This document shows positions 43,826 through 52,752 of a stretch of 64,000 nt of DNA, piece by piece. The DNA lies in the NCBI RefSeq assembly GCF_008124875.1, contig NZ_VNIA01000003.1, forward strand, positions 372,001 to 436,000, given 5' to 3'. The position numbers and the translations under genes were made by a program. This stretch comes from Tenacibaculum adriaticum. Its GTDB lineage: Bacteria; Bacteroidota; Bacteroidia; Flavobacteriales; Flavobacteriaceae. Within the stretch, counting starts at the first letter, position 1. Each line of letters starts with the position of its first letter. Below the pieces are notes generated by a model. The model searched no databases, had not been told where the DNA came from, and was given only the letters and a program-made list of their open reading frames with translations.

Positions 43826-45799
43826 TTACCAAATTCTAAAGGCTACAGAGCCATCTTCGTTATAATTTCTTACAAATCCGTGTTCACCATTATTTATCGA
43901 TATAATTTTCTCTGTTTTACCAGAAAAACCGTCATTACAATTTACCTTTAATAAGTAATTTTTAATTTTTCCATCATCATAAAATTCAGATTCAGAAAAA
44001 TCGAGATCAATATTCTTTTTGTTTTTAAACCAGTTAGCTAGTTTTTGTAACTCTCTTTTAGTGGTGCTTTTATTAATAATTAACTCAGCTTTGGCATCGT
44101 TAATAGTACTGTTAAATAAAAAGCTAACGTCGTTATCATTGTTAGAATCATTATCATCGTTCGAATTCCAATCGTTATTATGGTCTTCTTTATCATCACA
44201 ATCCATACATTCAAATCCTTTAGAAGTCATTTTAAAATGGTGGTTTGCCATGTTGCTATCATAAATATCTTCCGTATTATCGATGTGGTATAAAAACTTT
44301 TTTGAAGAATTTTCAAAGTATACAGTGGTACCTTCGGGAATAAAAACTGTTAAGCGTATTTCTTCATCTTTCCACATGTTCTTAATTTCACTTAAAAAGT
44401 AAGCATCGAAAAGAATTCTGTTCTCTCCTATTTTGAATTTGTATATTAGCTTTTCTGCATTTTCTACAGCATTAATTCGTTTTCTACCCTCAGCTTCTTT
44501 TTTAATTTCTAGATAAGCAGTACCAGTTTCACTCTTTTCAACATCAATTTTAATATCATTAGAGTATTTCATTTTTTGGTCATTCACTATTACTTCTACA
44601 GAATTGTCTCTACGTCTTAAATTATGTTGATAATAAATATCGTCATCATTTTTCACGGCAATTCTTAAAGGTTGTGCTGCATTATAAGTAATGGCCTCCT
44701 TTGTTACTTTCGTTCCGTCTTGTGCTCGAGATGTTGCGTATTCAATTCCAGAGAAAGCAACACCTAATAAGGCTACTAACCAAATTCCTAATAAACTTAA
44801 GGATGCTACTGTGCTTAATCGTTTAATACTTGGAGATAAAATTCGTAAACCAAGAATAAATAAAGCTAAAAACGGAATCCCGATCAGTATAAATAAAAAG
44901 GTTGTAAGTAGCCATGTTGGTACTGATGAACCGTAGAAAAATGGTGGGTAATGTATCATATCATTGTCAAAATTCAGGATTTCTAAACTTCCGACAGAGA
45001 ATAACCCAAAGAGTAAAGAAATTAGTGTAACACCAGCTGCAAATACTAAAATTACCCCTATAAATTTCCCAAAAACTTTAAAGACTGCGGATAAAATTTT
45101 ACCCAAAGTGTCCAAAAAATCTTGAAATCCTGATTTGGTTTGACTACGTAATTTTTCATAATCTGCACTCGAAATTTTCTCAGTTAGTTCATTTGCACCA
45201 TCTTTTAGCTTTAAAGAGAGCGTTTCAAACTCGTTACGAATTTTTTTTTCAATGTTATCGATGTTTACCGGCTCGCCTTCCATCTGTAACTTTTCGGCTG
45301 TAGATTTGGCTTCGGGTAATAATATCCATAAAATGATATATGCTAAAGGAGAAAATCCACTTGCAGTTAACAGGATAAATGCTAAACGAATCCAAATAGC
45401 ATCGATGCCTAAATAGTGACCTAATCCAGAGCAAACACCGCCTAAGAATTTATCATCACCATCTCTAAATAATTTTTTAGAAGTTGTTTTTCTTCTTGTG
45501 TAAGATGAACTAGTTTCTGCATAAGCTTCTTCTGCTTCTGCATAGTCTTCTGGTTGCCCCATAATAGCGATAACTTCATCAATATCAGCTTCATTTACAA
45601 CTTGGCGTGCATCTTTAATTCTTTCAGATAATAATTCACTAATACGTGCTTCAATGTCGGCAATAATTTCATTTTTCCCTTGCGGATCGTCATTTAAGGA
45701 GCGAGAAATAGCATCGAGATATCGATTTAATTTCTGAAAAGCAGTTTCGTCTATATGAAAGAAAAATCCGCCTAAGTTTATGTTGATAGTTTTATTCAT
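43826..45799 (-). CDS. PspC-domain envelope protein
   Basis: 657 residues. The N-terminal part (about 1-100) has the pattern IADIEARISELLSERI and DEVIAIMGQPEDY, a small helical domain often paired with PadR systems. A PspC domain (about 110-165) starts DKFLGGVCSGLGHYLGID. Further transmembrane helices are at about 235-360, followed by a large extracytoplasmic beta-rich domain with an acidic Asp/Asn run at about 545-560. PspC proteins sense or protect the inner membrane. The first eight bases overlap the PadR gene, so PadR probably controls it. Long C-terminal extensions like this are typical of Bacteroidetes. Confidence 0.88.
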   Translation of the reverse strand: MNKTININLGGFFFHIDETAFQKLNRYLDAISRSLNDDPQGKNEIIADIEARISELLSERIKDARQVVNEADIDEVIAIMGQPEDYAEAEEAYAETSSSYTRRKTTSKKLFRDGDDKFLGGVCSGLGHYLGIDAIWIRLAFILLTASGFSPLAYIILWILLPEAKSTAEKLQMEGEPVNIDNIEKKIRNEFETLSLKLKDGANELTEKISSADYEKLRSQTKSGFQDFLDTLGKILSAVFKVFGKFIGVILVFAAGVTLISLLFGLFSVGSLEILNFDNDMIHYPPFFYGSSVPTWLLTTFLFILIGIPFLALFILGLRILSPSIKRLSTVASLSLLGIWLVALLGVAFSGIEYATSRAQDGTKVTKEAITYNAAQPLRIAVKNDDDIYYQHNLRRRDNSVEVIVNDQKMKYSNDIKIDVEKSETGTAYLEIKKEAEGRKRINAVENAEKLIYKFKIGENRILFDAYFLSEIKNMWKDEEIRLTVFIPEGTTVYFENSSKKFLYHIDNTEDIYDSNMANHHFKMTSKGFECMDCDDKEDHNNDWNSNDDNDSNNDNDVSFLFNSTINDAKAELIINKSTTKRELQKLANWFKNKKNIDLDFSESEFYDDGKIKNYLLKVNCNDGFSGKTEKIISINNGEHGFVRNYNEDGSVAFRIW

Positions 45800-46136
45800 T
45801 TTTAGTTGATTTTAAGCTTGTTACTTGGTTTACTGAATTTACTAAATTATTCCAGGTTTTATCTAATTCTTTTAAAAAGAGTGTTCCATTTTCTGTTAAA
45901 ACGTAATATTTACGTGGAGGTCCAGAGGTTGATTCTTCCCATCTATAGCTTAATAATCCCGCATTTTTTAAACGAGTTAATAAAGGGTAAATGGTGCCTT
46001 CAACTACAATCATATGAGCGCTTTTTAACGTATCGAGGATTTCAGAAGTGTAAGCATCTCCTTTTTGTAGAATTGATAAGATGCAATATTCTAAAACACC
46101 CTTTCGCATTTGAGCTTTTGTATTTTCTATTTTCAT
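45792..46136 (-). CDS. PadR-family transcriptional regulator
   Basis: 114 residues with the PadR winged helix: GVLEYCILSILQKGDAYTSEI, VVEGTIYPLLTRLKNAGLLS, and the wing SGPPRKYYVLTENG. A short PadR subfamily-2-type protein that binds DNA as a dimer and usually represses its own operon. It overlaps the pspC gene by eight bases and follows the DUF4870 gene by 13 bases, so all are one unit. In Bacteroidetes this PadR-PspC pairing is common and thought to react to membrane stress. Confidence 0.93.
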   Translation of the reverse strand: MKIENTKAQMRKGVLEYCILSILQKGDAYTSEILDTLKSAHMIVVEGTIYPLLTRLKNAGLLSYRWEESTSGPPRKYYVLTENGTLFLKELDKTWNNLVNSVNQVTSLKSTKNE

Positions 46137-46149
46137 TGAGAGTGGTGTA

Positions 46150-46578
46150 TTATTTTATAAAATTTATTGTAAACGGATATTCGTACTTCTCACCGTTATT
46201 TGCTTTCATTGCTGCTATAATTATTAAGGCAATTTTTATAAGGGTAACTACGCCTACTAATGAAGCGACACCAAAAAAACCGAATAGACCACCATATGAA
46301 TGATCTCCTCCAAAATCTATGTCAACTCCATTAAATATATCGAAGATACTTCCGAAGAAAAATGAAAAAAATGAGGCACTTAATATAAATATGTACAGCG
46401 CAAAACTGATATTAAAGTTAACAGCTTCTTTTCCATGCTCGTCTAAAAATGTACTTCTATCTTTTTGAGTTTGCCATAACACTAAAGGAGTAATGATACT
46501 ACCTAAAGGGAAAAGGTATCCTGCAAAAGAAGAAATATGCATTAAAAAAGCATTGGTATTTTCGTTGTTGGTTTTCAT
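46150..46578 (-). CDS. DUF4870 membrane protein
   Basis: 142 residues with three to four transmembrane helices. The family pattern is clear: LMHISSFAGYLFPLGSIITPLVLWQ, then DEHGKEAVNFNISFALY. Function of the family is not known. First gene of the padR-pspC operon, so it is likely co-regulated with envelope-stress functions. Confidence 0.88.
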   Translation of the reverse strand: MKTNNENTNAFLMHISSFAGYLFPLGSIITPLVLWQTQKDRSTFLDEHGKEAVNFNISFALYIFILSASFFSFFFGSIFDIFNGVDIDFGGDHSYGGLFGFFGVASLVGVVTLIKIALIIIAAMKANNGEKYEYPFTINFIK

Positions 46579-46733
46579 GATAATATTATTTATATACTAC
46601 TTGATTATGCAAATATATTTCTTTTAAATAGTATTATGCAATACATAGTACTGTAATTAACATTTTTTTAACATTTTAAGAGGGCTAATATTATCCAATA
46701 AAAAGGTGTAAATTGCCAGCAAATACTGATAAA

Positions 46734-47189
46734 ATGAAGTTTACACCACGAAAAATTAATGCTTTTTTATTTTTAAAATTACCTTCTGCTTTTTTAACAG
46801 GAGTGAGAGTTGAATCAATTTCTGATGAAAAATCAACAGTAAAAGTTACGCATAGATGGATAAATCAAAATCCTTTCAAATCTTTATTTTGGGCAGTTCA
46901 AGGAATTGCATCAGAATTAACAACAGGGATTTTAGTTATGAAAGCGATTGATGCTTCTGGTAAAAAAGTTTCGATGTTGGTAACTAATATGAGTGGTACG
47001 TTTACAAAAAAAGCAACAGGTAAGATTCGTTTTGAATGTAATGATGGTTTAGCAATTCAAAAAGCGATACAAAAATCGATAGAAACAGGGGAAGGACAAA
47101 CAGTTTTAGTTACTTCTGAAGGGATAAATGAAGATGGAATTTCGGTATCAAAATTTGAATATGAATGGAGTTTAAAAGTTAAAAATTAA
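46734..47189 (+). CDS. DUF4442 hot-dog-fold protein (thioesterase-like)
   Basis: 151 residues from the ATG; a TTG start seven codons upstream is less likely. The DUF4442 pattern is visible in AFLTGVRVESI, NPFKSLFWAVQGIASELTTG and VSMLVTNMSGTFTKKA. The family adopts a hot-dog fold related to PaaI-type acyl-CoA thioesterases, so acyl-CoA hydrolysis is a reasonable but unproven role. It is followed by the AIM24-family gene in the same direction, 82 bases away. Confidence 0.8.
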   Translation: MKFTPRKINAFLFLKLPSAFLTGVRVESISDEKSTVKVTHRWINQNPFKSLFWAVQGIASELTTGILVMKAIDASGKKVSMLVTNMSGTFTKKATGKIRFECNDGLAIQKAIQKSIETGEGQTVLVTSEGINEDGISVSKFEYEWSLKVKN

Positions 47190-47271
47190 TCTATTTAGAT
47201 AAAGAAATGTAACAAACTTAGTTTTGTTTCTTCTAATAAATGGGTTAAACAAATAAATTAGACTAATTATT

Positions 47272-48069
47272 ATGAATGCACATGAAATAGATTATCGAAT
47301 TTTTGGTGAAGAAATGCAATATGTAGAAATAGAACTCGATCCACAAGAAGGCGTTGTAGCTGAAAGTGGAAGTTTTATGATGATGGATGCCGATATTAAA
47401 ATGAATACTATTTTTGGTGACGGTTCTAATCAAGAAACCGGAATTTTAGGAAAGATTTTTTCAGCAGGAAAAAGAATTCTAACAGGAGAAGGGTTGTTTA
47501 TGACTGTTTTTACAAATCAAGGGCAAGGTAAACATCAAGTTTCTTTTGCGTCTCCGTATCCAGGAAAAATTATACCAATCGATTTAACGGAATTTGGAGG
47601 GAAATTTATTTGCCAAAAAGATGCATTTTTATGTGCAGCGAAAGGAGTTTCTGTTGGTATTGAGTTTTCTAAAAAATTAGGAAGAGGTTTGTTTGGTGGA
47701 GAAGGCTTCATTATGCAAAAAATGGAAGGAGATGGTATGAGTTTTATTCATGCAGGAGGAACAATTGCTAAAAAAACATTGAGATCAGGAGAGTTACTAA
47801 AAGTAGATACGGGTTGTTTAGTGGGTTTTACAAAAGAAGTAGATTATGACATTGAGTTTGTAGGAGGAATTAAAAATACGGTATTTGGTGGAGAAGGATT
47901 GTTTTTTGCTACCTTACGTGGACCAGGAACTGTATATATTCAATCATTACCTTTTAGTAGGTTAGCGGGTAGAGTATTAGCAATGGCGCCAAGAAATGGA
48001 GGCGATAGAGGAGAAGGAAGTGTGTTAGGTGGTTTAGGTAATATTTTAGATGGCGATAATCGTTTTTAA
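47272..48069 (+). CDS. AIM24/TIGR00266 family protein
   Basis: 265 residues. The family is recognised by the start [20 protein letters not shown], the [12 protein letters not shown] segment and repeated glycine-rich beta motifs such as [17 protein letters not shown] and [18 protein letters not shown]. It forms a beta-barrel/propeller-like fold, cytoplasmic in bacteria; the yeast relative Aim24 is mitochondrial and affects inner-membrane organisation. The bacterial function is not established. A terminator follows 21 bases beyond the stop. Confidence 0.9.
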   Translation: MNAHEIDYRIFGEEMQYVEIELDPQEGVVAESGSFMMMDADIKMNTIFGDGSNQETGILGKIFSAGKRILTGEGLFMTVFTNQGQGKHQVSFASPYPGKIIPIDLTEFGGKFICQKDAFLCAAKGVSVGIEFSKKLGRGLFGGEGFIMQKMEGDGMSFIHAGGTIAKKTLRSGELLKVDTGCLVGFTKEVDYDIEFVGGIKNTVFGGEGLFFATLRGPGTVYIQSLPFSRLAGRVLAMAPRNGGDRGEGSVLGGLGNILDGDNRF

Positions 48070-48090
48070 ATGAAACTTAAATTTTGGCAT

Positions 48091-48125
48091 AAAAAAAGCC
48101 ACTGAAAATTTTCAGCGGCTTTTTT
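48091..48125. terminator. Bidirectional terminator
   Basis: A-run, then GCC(A)CTGAAAATTTTCAG(C)GGC with one internal mismatch, then a T-run, between the convergent AIM24-family and TlpA-like genes. Confidence 0.85.
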
Positions 48126-48143
48126 GTGAATTTATTTTCGAAA

Positions 48144-49532
48144 TTATATTCCTAAATCTTCAAACATTTCAACTAACTGATCACCATCACTTGGTCTTGG
48201 TGCATTAGCAGTTACTATTTTTCCTTCAGGATCTACTATGATGAATCTTGGTAAACCTTTAATTAAATAATCTTTAGCAAAATCTATATTATCCTGTTTG
48301 TCACCTGCAAATAATTGAACACCACCCATTTCTTTTTCTTCAATGGTTTCTCTCCATTTTTTCTTCTTGTCTTGAGTATCAACACTTATACTTACAAATT
48401 CAATATTCTTACCATGATATTGTTGTTCATATCTTTTTAATAAAGGAATTTCTTTTTTACAGTAACTACACCAAGTAGCCCAAACATCTATGTATAAGTA
48501 TTTCCCTTTACCTATTAAATCATCAAAAGAAGTAGTGCCTCCAGTATAGTTTTCGTAATTTTCAAATTTAGGAGAAGGTTGTCCTTTTGCGGTTAATTTT
48601 AATTTATCATACAAGTTTGTAATCTCTCTTTTATTCTTATCACTTGTAGAATATCCCATATACTTTTTGTAGAACTCTGATAAGTTCATAGTATAAGTAA
48701 TACTTTTTTGAGCGATTTGATGTATTAAATCGTTTTTTACTAGAGTATCAGTAACTTCTGTATGAACAGTTTCTAAAAGAGTTAAGTCAAAATCACCATC
48801 TTCTGGTTTTCTCTTGTTAGCCTGTTTATCTAAGGATTCTTTTAATAAATTTCTGTAAGAAAAAGAGTTGATATAATCTTCACTACTATTAAAATCAATT
48901 CCTGAAACTTCATCAGGGAAACTATCTGAAACAACAAACTCATCATCTCCATATAAAATTCTATGGTAAGCTTGGTAGTTATTTAAGTTTCTAGCAAACT
49001 CGTATTGGATATTTCTTTTTTCTTTAGTTAAGTAGTCTGCAGGTAATTGAGAAGCGTCAGCTAAATCTTCTAGAGAAGATTTATATTCATCCATTTTACT
49101 TAAAAATTCATCTTCGTTTAAAGCAAAAAGTTTATTAGCATTTCCTAAGATTAATCCAAACTTTTTTCTACGCTCACTCAAATAGTTATTAATATTTGCA
49201 TTAGGTCCTTCAAAAATTGGATCTTCAGTTCTTTTCTTAGCATCTACAATTAATTTTAAATCTTCAGCAGAGCTTAAATAAATATCTACAGGTCTTTTAC
49301 CTATAACGAGTGTATAATGACCTGGTACAATATTTAAAAGAGTATCGTTAAAAGTTTTTGTTTTTCTATCAAAACGGATGTCTTTTTCGTAGTTATAACC
49401 TTTAAGGGTCATTTTTCTACTTTTAAAGTTGTCAATTTTTCCAGAAAGGACTGCGTAATCTTTTTTAGGTTGTTCTTTGCTACAAGCTGTTAATATTGCT
49501 CCAGCTATAATTAAAAGTAACCATTTTTTCAT
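48144..49532 (-). CDS. TlpA-like thioredoxin-fold lipoprotein
   Basis: 462 residues with a lipobox (LTAC, Cys17). The N-terminal half (about 25-140) resembles a DUF4369-type beta-domain, and the middle is helical. A thioredoxin/TlpA domain (about 315-462) has the redox motif WCSYC (C355 and C358) and cis-proline region KGLPRFIIVDPEG. It probably reduces disulfides or passes electrons in the periplasm, as in cytochrome maturation or repair of oxidised proteins. The gene is alone and convergent with the AIM24 gene. In Bacteroidetes such proteins are numerous and their targets mostly unknown. Confidence 0.88.
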   Translation of the reverse strand: MKKWLLLIIAGAILTACSKEQPKKDYAVLSGKIDNFKSRKMTLKGYNYEKDIRFDRKTKTFNDTLLNIVPGHYTLVIGKRPVDIYLSSAEDLKLIVDAKKRTEDPIFEGPNANINNYLSERRKKFGLILGNANKLFALNEDEFLSKMDEYKSSLEDLADASQLPADYLTKEKRNIQYEFARNLNNYQAYHRILYGDDEFVVSDSFPDEVSGIDFNSSEDYINSFSYRNLLKESLDKQANKRKPEDGDFDLTLLETVHTEVTDTLVKNDLIHQIAQKSITYTMNLSEFYKKYMGYSTSDKNKREITNLYDKLKLTAKGQPSPKFENYENYTGGTTSFDDLIGKGKYLYIDVWATWCSYCKKEIPLLKRYEQQYHGKNIEFVSISVDTQDKKKKWRETIEEKEMGGVQLFAGDKQDNIDFAKDYLIKGLPRFIIVDPEGKIVTANAPRPSDGDQLVEMFEDLGI

Positions 49533-49675
49533 AATGTTATATTTTTGGGGTAAATATAAAGATGTTAATAAGCGTCGAAAGTAGTTTTTTTTTATAATAA
49601 CTCAAAATCTTTAACTAAAAAATTTGGAAAAATTGCTTTGTTTGTAGACTTTTGGCAACCAACAAACAAACAATA

Positions 49676-51178
49676 ATGGAAGTACATCATATAGATTCTA
49701 ATATTTTAGATCTAGAAAAAATAAATGAAATTTTAAATAATTTCAAAAAACTTAACCTATCAAATCATTCAAAAGAGAGAATACAAAAATGTCGTTTGTA
49801 TTTAGATGAAAGAATGAAATTAGAAGCTAATCCTATTTATGGTATAAATACTGGTTTTGGTTCTCTTTGTGATGTAGAAATTAAAGGTGAAGATTTACAA
49901 CAATTACAGGAAAACTTAGTAATGAGTCATGCTTGTGGTACAGGAGAAGCGGTTTCGCAAGAGATTGTTAAATTGATGTTATTACTCAAAATTCAATCGT
50001 TAAGTTATGGTCATTCAGGAGTTCAATTAGCAACTGTAGAACGATTAATTGATTTTTATAATAATAATGTTTTCCCCGTGGTTTATACTCAAGGTTCTTT
50101 AGGAGCGTCTGGAGATTTAGCCCCTTTAGCTCACTTATCATTACCTTTAATAGGTTTAGGAGAAGTAGTTGTTGATGGAGAAAGAATGTCTGGAGAAGTA
50201 ATGCTTCAAAAATTTTCTTGGGAGAAGATAAATTTACAATCAAAAGAAGGTTTGGCCTTATTAAACGGAACACAGTTTATGAGTGCTTTCGGAATTCATA
50301 ATTTACTAAAAGCATATAAATTATCGTATTTAGCGGATTTAGCAGGAACACTTTCTCTAGAAGCTTTCGATGGAAGGAAAGAACCTTTTAATCAGTTAAT
50401 TCATTTAGTGCGTCCGCACAATGGACAATTAAAAACAGCAGAAAGAATTAATGATTTCTTAGAAGACAGTGAGTTGATCGCTCAACCCAAAAAACACGTA
50501 CAAGACCCGTATTCGTTTCGTTGTATGCCCCAAGTTCATGGAGCAACAAAAGATACTCTAGCTTTTGTAACTAAGACATTTTTAACTGAAATTAATTCAG
50601 TAACAGACAATCCAAACATTTTTGTTGCTGAAAATGAAATTATTTCTGGCGGAAATTTTCACGGGCAACCTCTGGCTTTAGCTTTAGATTATTTAGCGAT
50701 TGCAATGGCAGAACTAGGTAATATTTCTGAAAGAAGGACTTATCAATTAGTTTCAGGCTTACGCGGATTACCTGCTTTTTTGGTTTCTAATCCAGGATTA
50801 AATAGCGGTTTTATGATTCCGCAGTATACCGCAGCAAGTATTGTAAGTGCTAATAAACAATTATGTACGCCCTCAAGTGTAGATTCTATTGTGTCGTCTA
50901 ACGGACAAGAAGATCATGTAAGTATGGGAGCAAATGGAGCTGTTAAAGCAAAAAAAGTAATCGATAATGTACAATCCGTTTTAGCAATCGAATTAATGAA
51001 TGCTTCACAAGCATTATCGTTTAGAAAATATAAATCGTCTCCATTTATACAATCGTTTGTAGAAATGTTTAGAGAAGATGTTCCGTTGGTGAAAAATGAT
51101 AGAGTGTTGCATGATGATATTAAATCTTCAGAACGTTTTATAGATAATTTAATGATAGAAGCTGGCGAGCTGTTTTAA
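49676..51178 (+). CDS. hutH: Histidine ammonia-lyase (aromatic amino acid lyase family)
   Basis: 500 residues from the ATG; a TTG eight codons upstream is less likely. The MIO cofactor forms from A144-S145-G146 in SLGASGDLAPLAH. The substrate-selectivity region LVMSHACGTG has the Ser-His pair typical of histidine (or tyrosine) lyases rather than phenylalanine lyases. It eliminates ammonia from histidine to give urocanate. No hutU, hutI or hutG gene is near, so the rest of histidine breakdown is elsewhere or the enzyme serves another role. Followed by an SDR gene after 12 bases. Confidence 0.9.
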   Translation: MEVHHIDSNILDLEKINEILNNFKKLNLSNHSKERIQKCRLYLDERMKLEANPIYGINTGFGSLCDVEIKGEDLQQLQENLVMSHACGTGEAVSQEIVKLMLLLKIQSLSYGHSGVQLATVERLIDFYNNNVFPVVYTQGSLGASGDLAPLAHLSLPLIGLGEVVVDGERMSGEVMLQKFSWEKINLQSKEGLALLNGTQFMSAFGIHNLLKAYKLSYLADLAGTLSLEAFDGRKEPFNQLIHLVRPHNGQLKTAERINDFLEDSELIAQPKKHVQDPYSFRCMPQVHGATKDTLAFVTKTFLTEINSVTDNPNIFVAENEIISGGNFHGQPLALALDYLAIAMAELGNISERRTYQLVSGLRGLPAFLVSNPGLNSGFMIPQYTAASIVSANKQLCTPSSVDSIVSSNGQEDHVSMGANGAVKAKKVIDNVQSVLAIELMNASQALSFRKYKSSPFIQSFVEMFREDVPLVKNDRVLHDDIKSSERFIDNLMIEAGELF

Positions 51179-51190
51179 AAACCTAAAAAT

Positions 51191-51994
51191 ATGTCTAAAG
51201 TTGTTTTAGTTACTGGTGCTTCTTCTGGAATTGGAAAAGCTATTGCCAGTTTTTTACATCAAAAAAACTATATAGTATATGGTACAAGTAGAAATCCACA
51301 GCATGTAACGGATGTCCCTTTTAAAATGGTGGCTCTAGATGTTTTAAATACGGTTTCTATAAAAAAAGCTGTTGAAGAAGTTATTACTTCGGAAGGACGG
51401 TTAGACGTGCTAATCAACAATGCTGGAAAAGGAATTACAGGTCCGATCGAAGATACGCCAACAGAAGAAATGAAATCTAATTTTGATACTAATTTTTTCG
51501 GTCCTATAGAGGTGATGAAAGCAGTTTTACCACAAATGCGTAAACAAAAATCAGGAAAAATTATTAATGTAACCTCTATTGCTGGGTATATGGGATTACC
51601 CTTTAGAGGTGTGTATTCTGCAAGTAAAGGAGCTTTAGAACTAATTACTGAAGCGACAAACATGGAGGTAAAGAAGTTAGGAATTGATGTGGTAAGCGTA
51701 GCTCCGGGTGATTTTGCTACAAATATAGCTTCAGGTCGTTATCATACTCCGGTTTTTGAAGAATCAGCTTACAAAGAAAAATATGCTGAAAATTTAGCGT
51801 TAATGGATAATCACGTTGATGCAGGAATGGATCCAAAAGTTATGGCTAAGGCAATTTATAAAATTATCAAAACTAAAAATCCTAAAATCCATTATAAAAT
51901 TGGTGGATTTATGGAGAAATTTTCAATTGTGTTAAAACGAATTTTACCAGATACTTGGTATGAAAAACTATTAATGAATCATTATAAATTGTAA
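51191..51994 (+). CDS. Short-chain dehydrogenase/reductase
   Basis: 267 residues with TGASSGIGKAIASFL, NNAGKG, the catalytic YSASK and SVAPGDF after it. It looks like the classical single-domain SDRs annotated as putative oxidoreductases that act on sterol-, retinol- or acyl-type alcohols. The substrate is not predictable. It lies directly downstream of hutH and may be co-transcribed with it. Confidence 0.9.
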   Translation: MSKVVLVTGASSGIGKAIASFLHQKNYIVYGTSRNPQHVTDVPFKMVALDVLNTVSIKKAVEEVITSEGRLDVLINNAGKGITGPIEDTPTEEMKSNFDTNFFGPIEVMKAVLPQMRKQKSGKIINVTSIAGYMGLPFRGVYSASKGALELITEATNMEVKKLGIDVVSVAPGDFATNIASGRYHTPVFEESAYKEKYAENLALMDNHVDAGMDPKVMAKAIYKIIKTKNPKIHYKIGGFMEKFSIVLKRILPDTWYEKLLMNHYKL

Positions 51995-52034
51995 ATTCGC
52001 ATAAAATATAACACAACTAAAAAAATAAAAAAAC

Positions 52035-52688
52035 ATGAAATTTTTCATAGATACTGCAAACTTAGATCAAATTAAAGAAGCGCAAGCTTTAGGTATTTTA
52101 GATGGGGTAACAACCAATCCGTCTTTAATGGCAAAAGAAGGAATAACAGGAGAAGTAAATATCATCAATCATTACAAAGCGATTTGTGAGATTGTAGATG
52201 GTCATGTTTCTGCAGAAGTGATTGCAACAGATTTTGCAGGAATGGTAAAAGAAGGAGAAGCTTTAGCAGCTTTAAACCCACAGATTGTGGTAAAATTACC
52301 AATGATTAAAGATGGTGTAAAAGCATGTAAATATTTTTCAGATAAAGGAATAAAAACAAACGTAACTTTAGTATTTTCTGCAGGACAAGCATTGTTAGCA
52401 GCAAAGGCAGGAGCAACGTATGTTTCTCCATTCATTGGTCGCCTAGATGATATTTCTACAGACGGTTTAAATTTAATATCTGAAATCCGTCAGATTTATG
52501 ATAATTACATGTTCGAAACTCAAATTTTAGCAGCTTCTGTACGTCATACGATGCATATTATTGATTGTGCAAAATTAGGTTCTGATGTTATGACAGGTCC
52601 TTTAAGTGCAATTGAAGGATTGTTAAAGCATCCTTTAACAGATATTGGTTTGGCTAAATTTTTAGCGGATTATAAAAAAGGAAATTAA
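52035..52688 (+). CDS. fsa: Transaldolase / fructose-6-phosphate aldolase (small type)
   Basis: 217 residues, the compact transaldolase subfamily. The start MKFFIDTANLDQIKEA and GVTTNPSLMAKEG are diagnostic. The Schiff-base lysine is K87 in VVKLPM, and SPFIGRLDDIS follows. It transfers a dihydroxyacetone unit in the non-oxidative pentose phosphate pathway or, if FSA-like, splits fructose 6-phosphate. It would process pentose phosphates made by the gnd product of the gluconate route, though that gene is 40 kb away. It is 41 bases after the SDR gene, and a repeat separates it from menD. Confidence 0.92.
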   Translation: MKFFIDTANLDQIKEAQALGILDGVTTNPSLMAKEGITGEVNIINHYKAICEIVDGHVSAEVIATDFAGMVKEGEALAALNPQIVVKLPMIKDGVKACKYFSDKGIKTNVTLVFSAGQALLAAKAGATYVSPFIGRLDDISTDGLNLISEIRQIYDNYMFETQILAASVRHTMHIIDCAKLGSDVMTGPLSAIEGLLKHPLTDIGLAKFLADYKKGN

Positions 52689-52712
52689 CCGACTAAATTG
52701 GTTTTAAAATAT

Positions 52713-52740
52713 TGTCATTCCCGCGAAAGCGGGAATCTCA
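52713..52740. repeat. REP-like palindrome TGTCATTCCCGCGAAAGCGGGAATCTCA
   Basis: Perfect hairpin ATTCCCGC-GAAA-GCGGGAAT between fsa and menD. This is a common dispersed intergenic palindrome in many bacteria and is far more GC-rich than the surroundings. A degraded relative is at 61055-61084. Confidence 0.75.
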
Positions 52741-52752
52741 TTTTAAAGATAA

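Noticed and set aside
49676..52688. A possible histidine-utilisation operon starting with hutH
   Set aside because: No hutU, hutI or hutG follows; the next genes are an SDR and a transaldolase, so only the lyase itself is supported.
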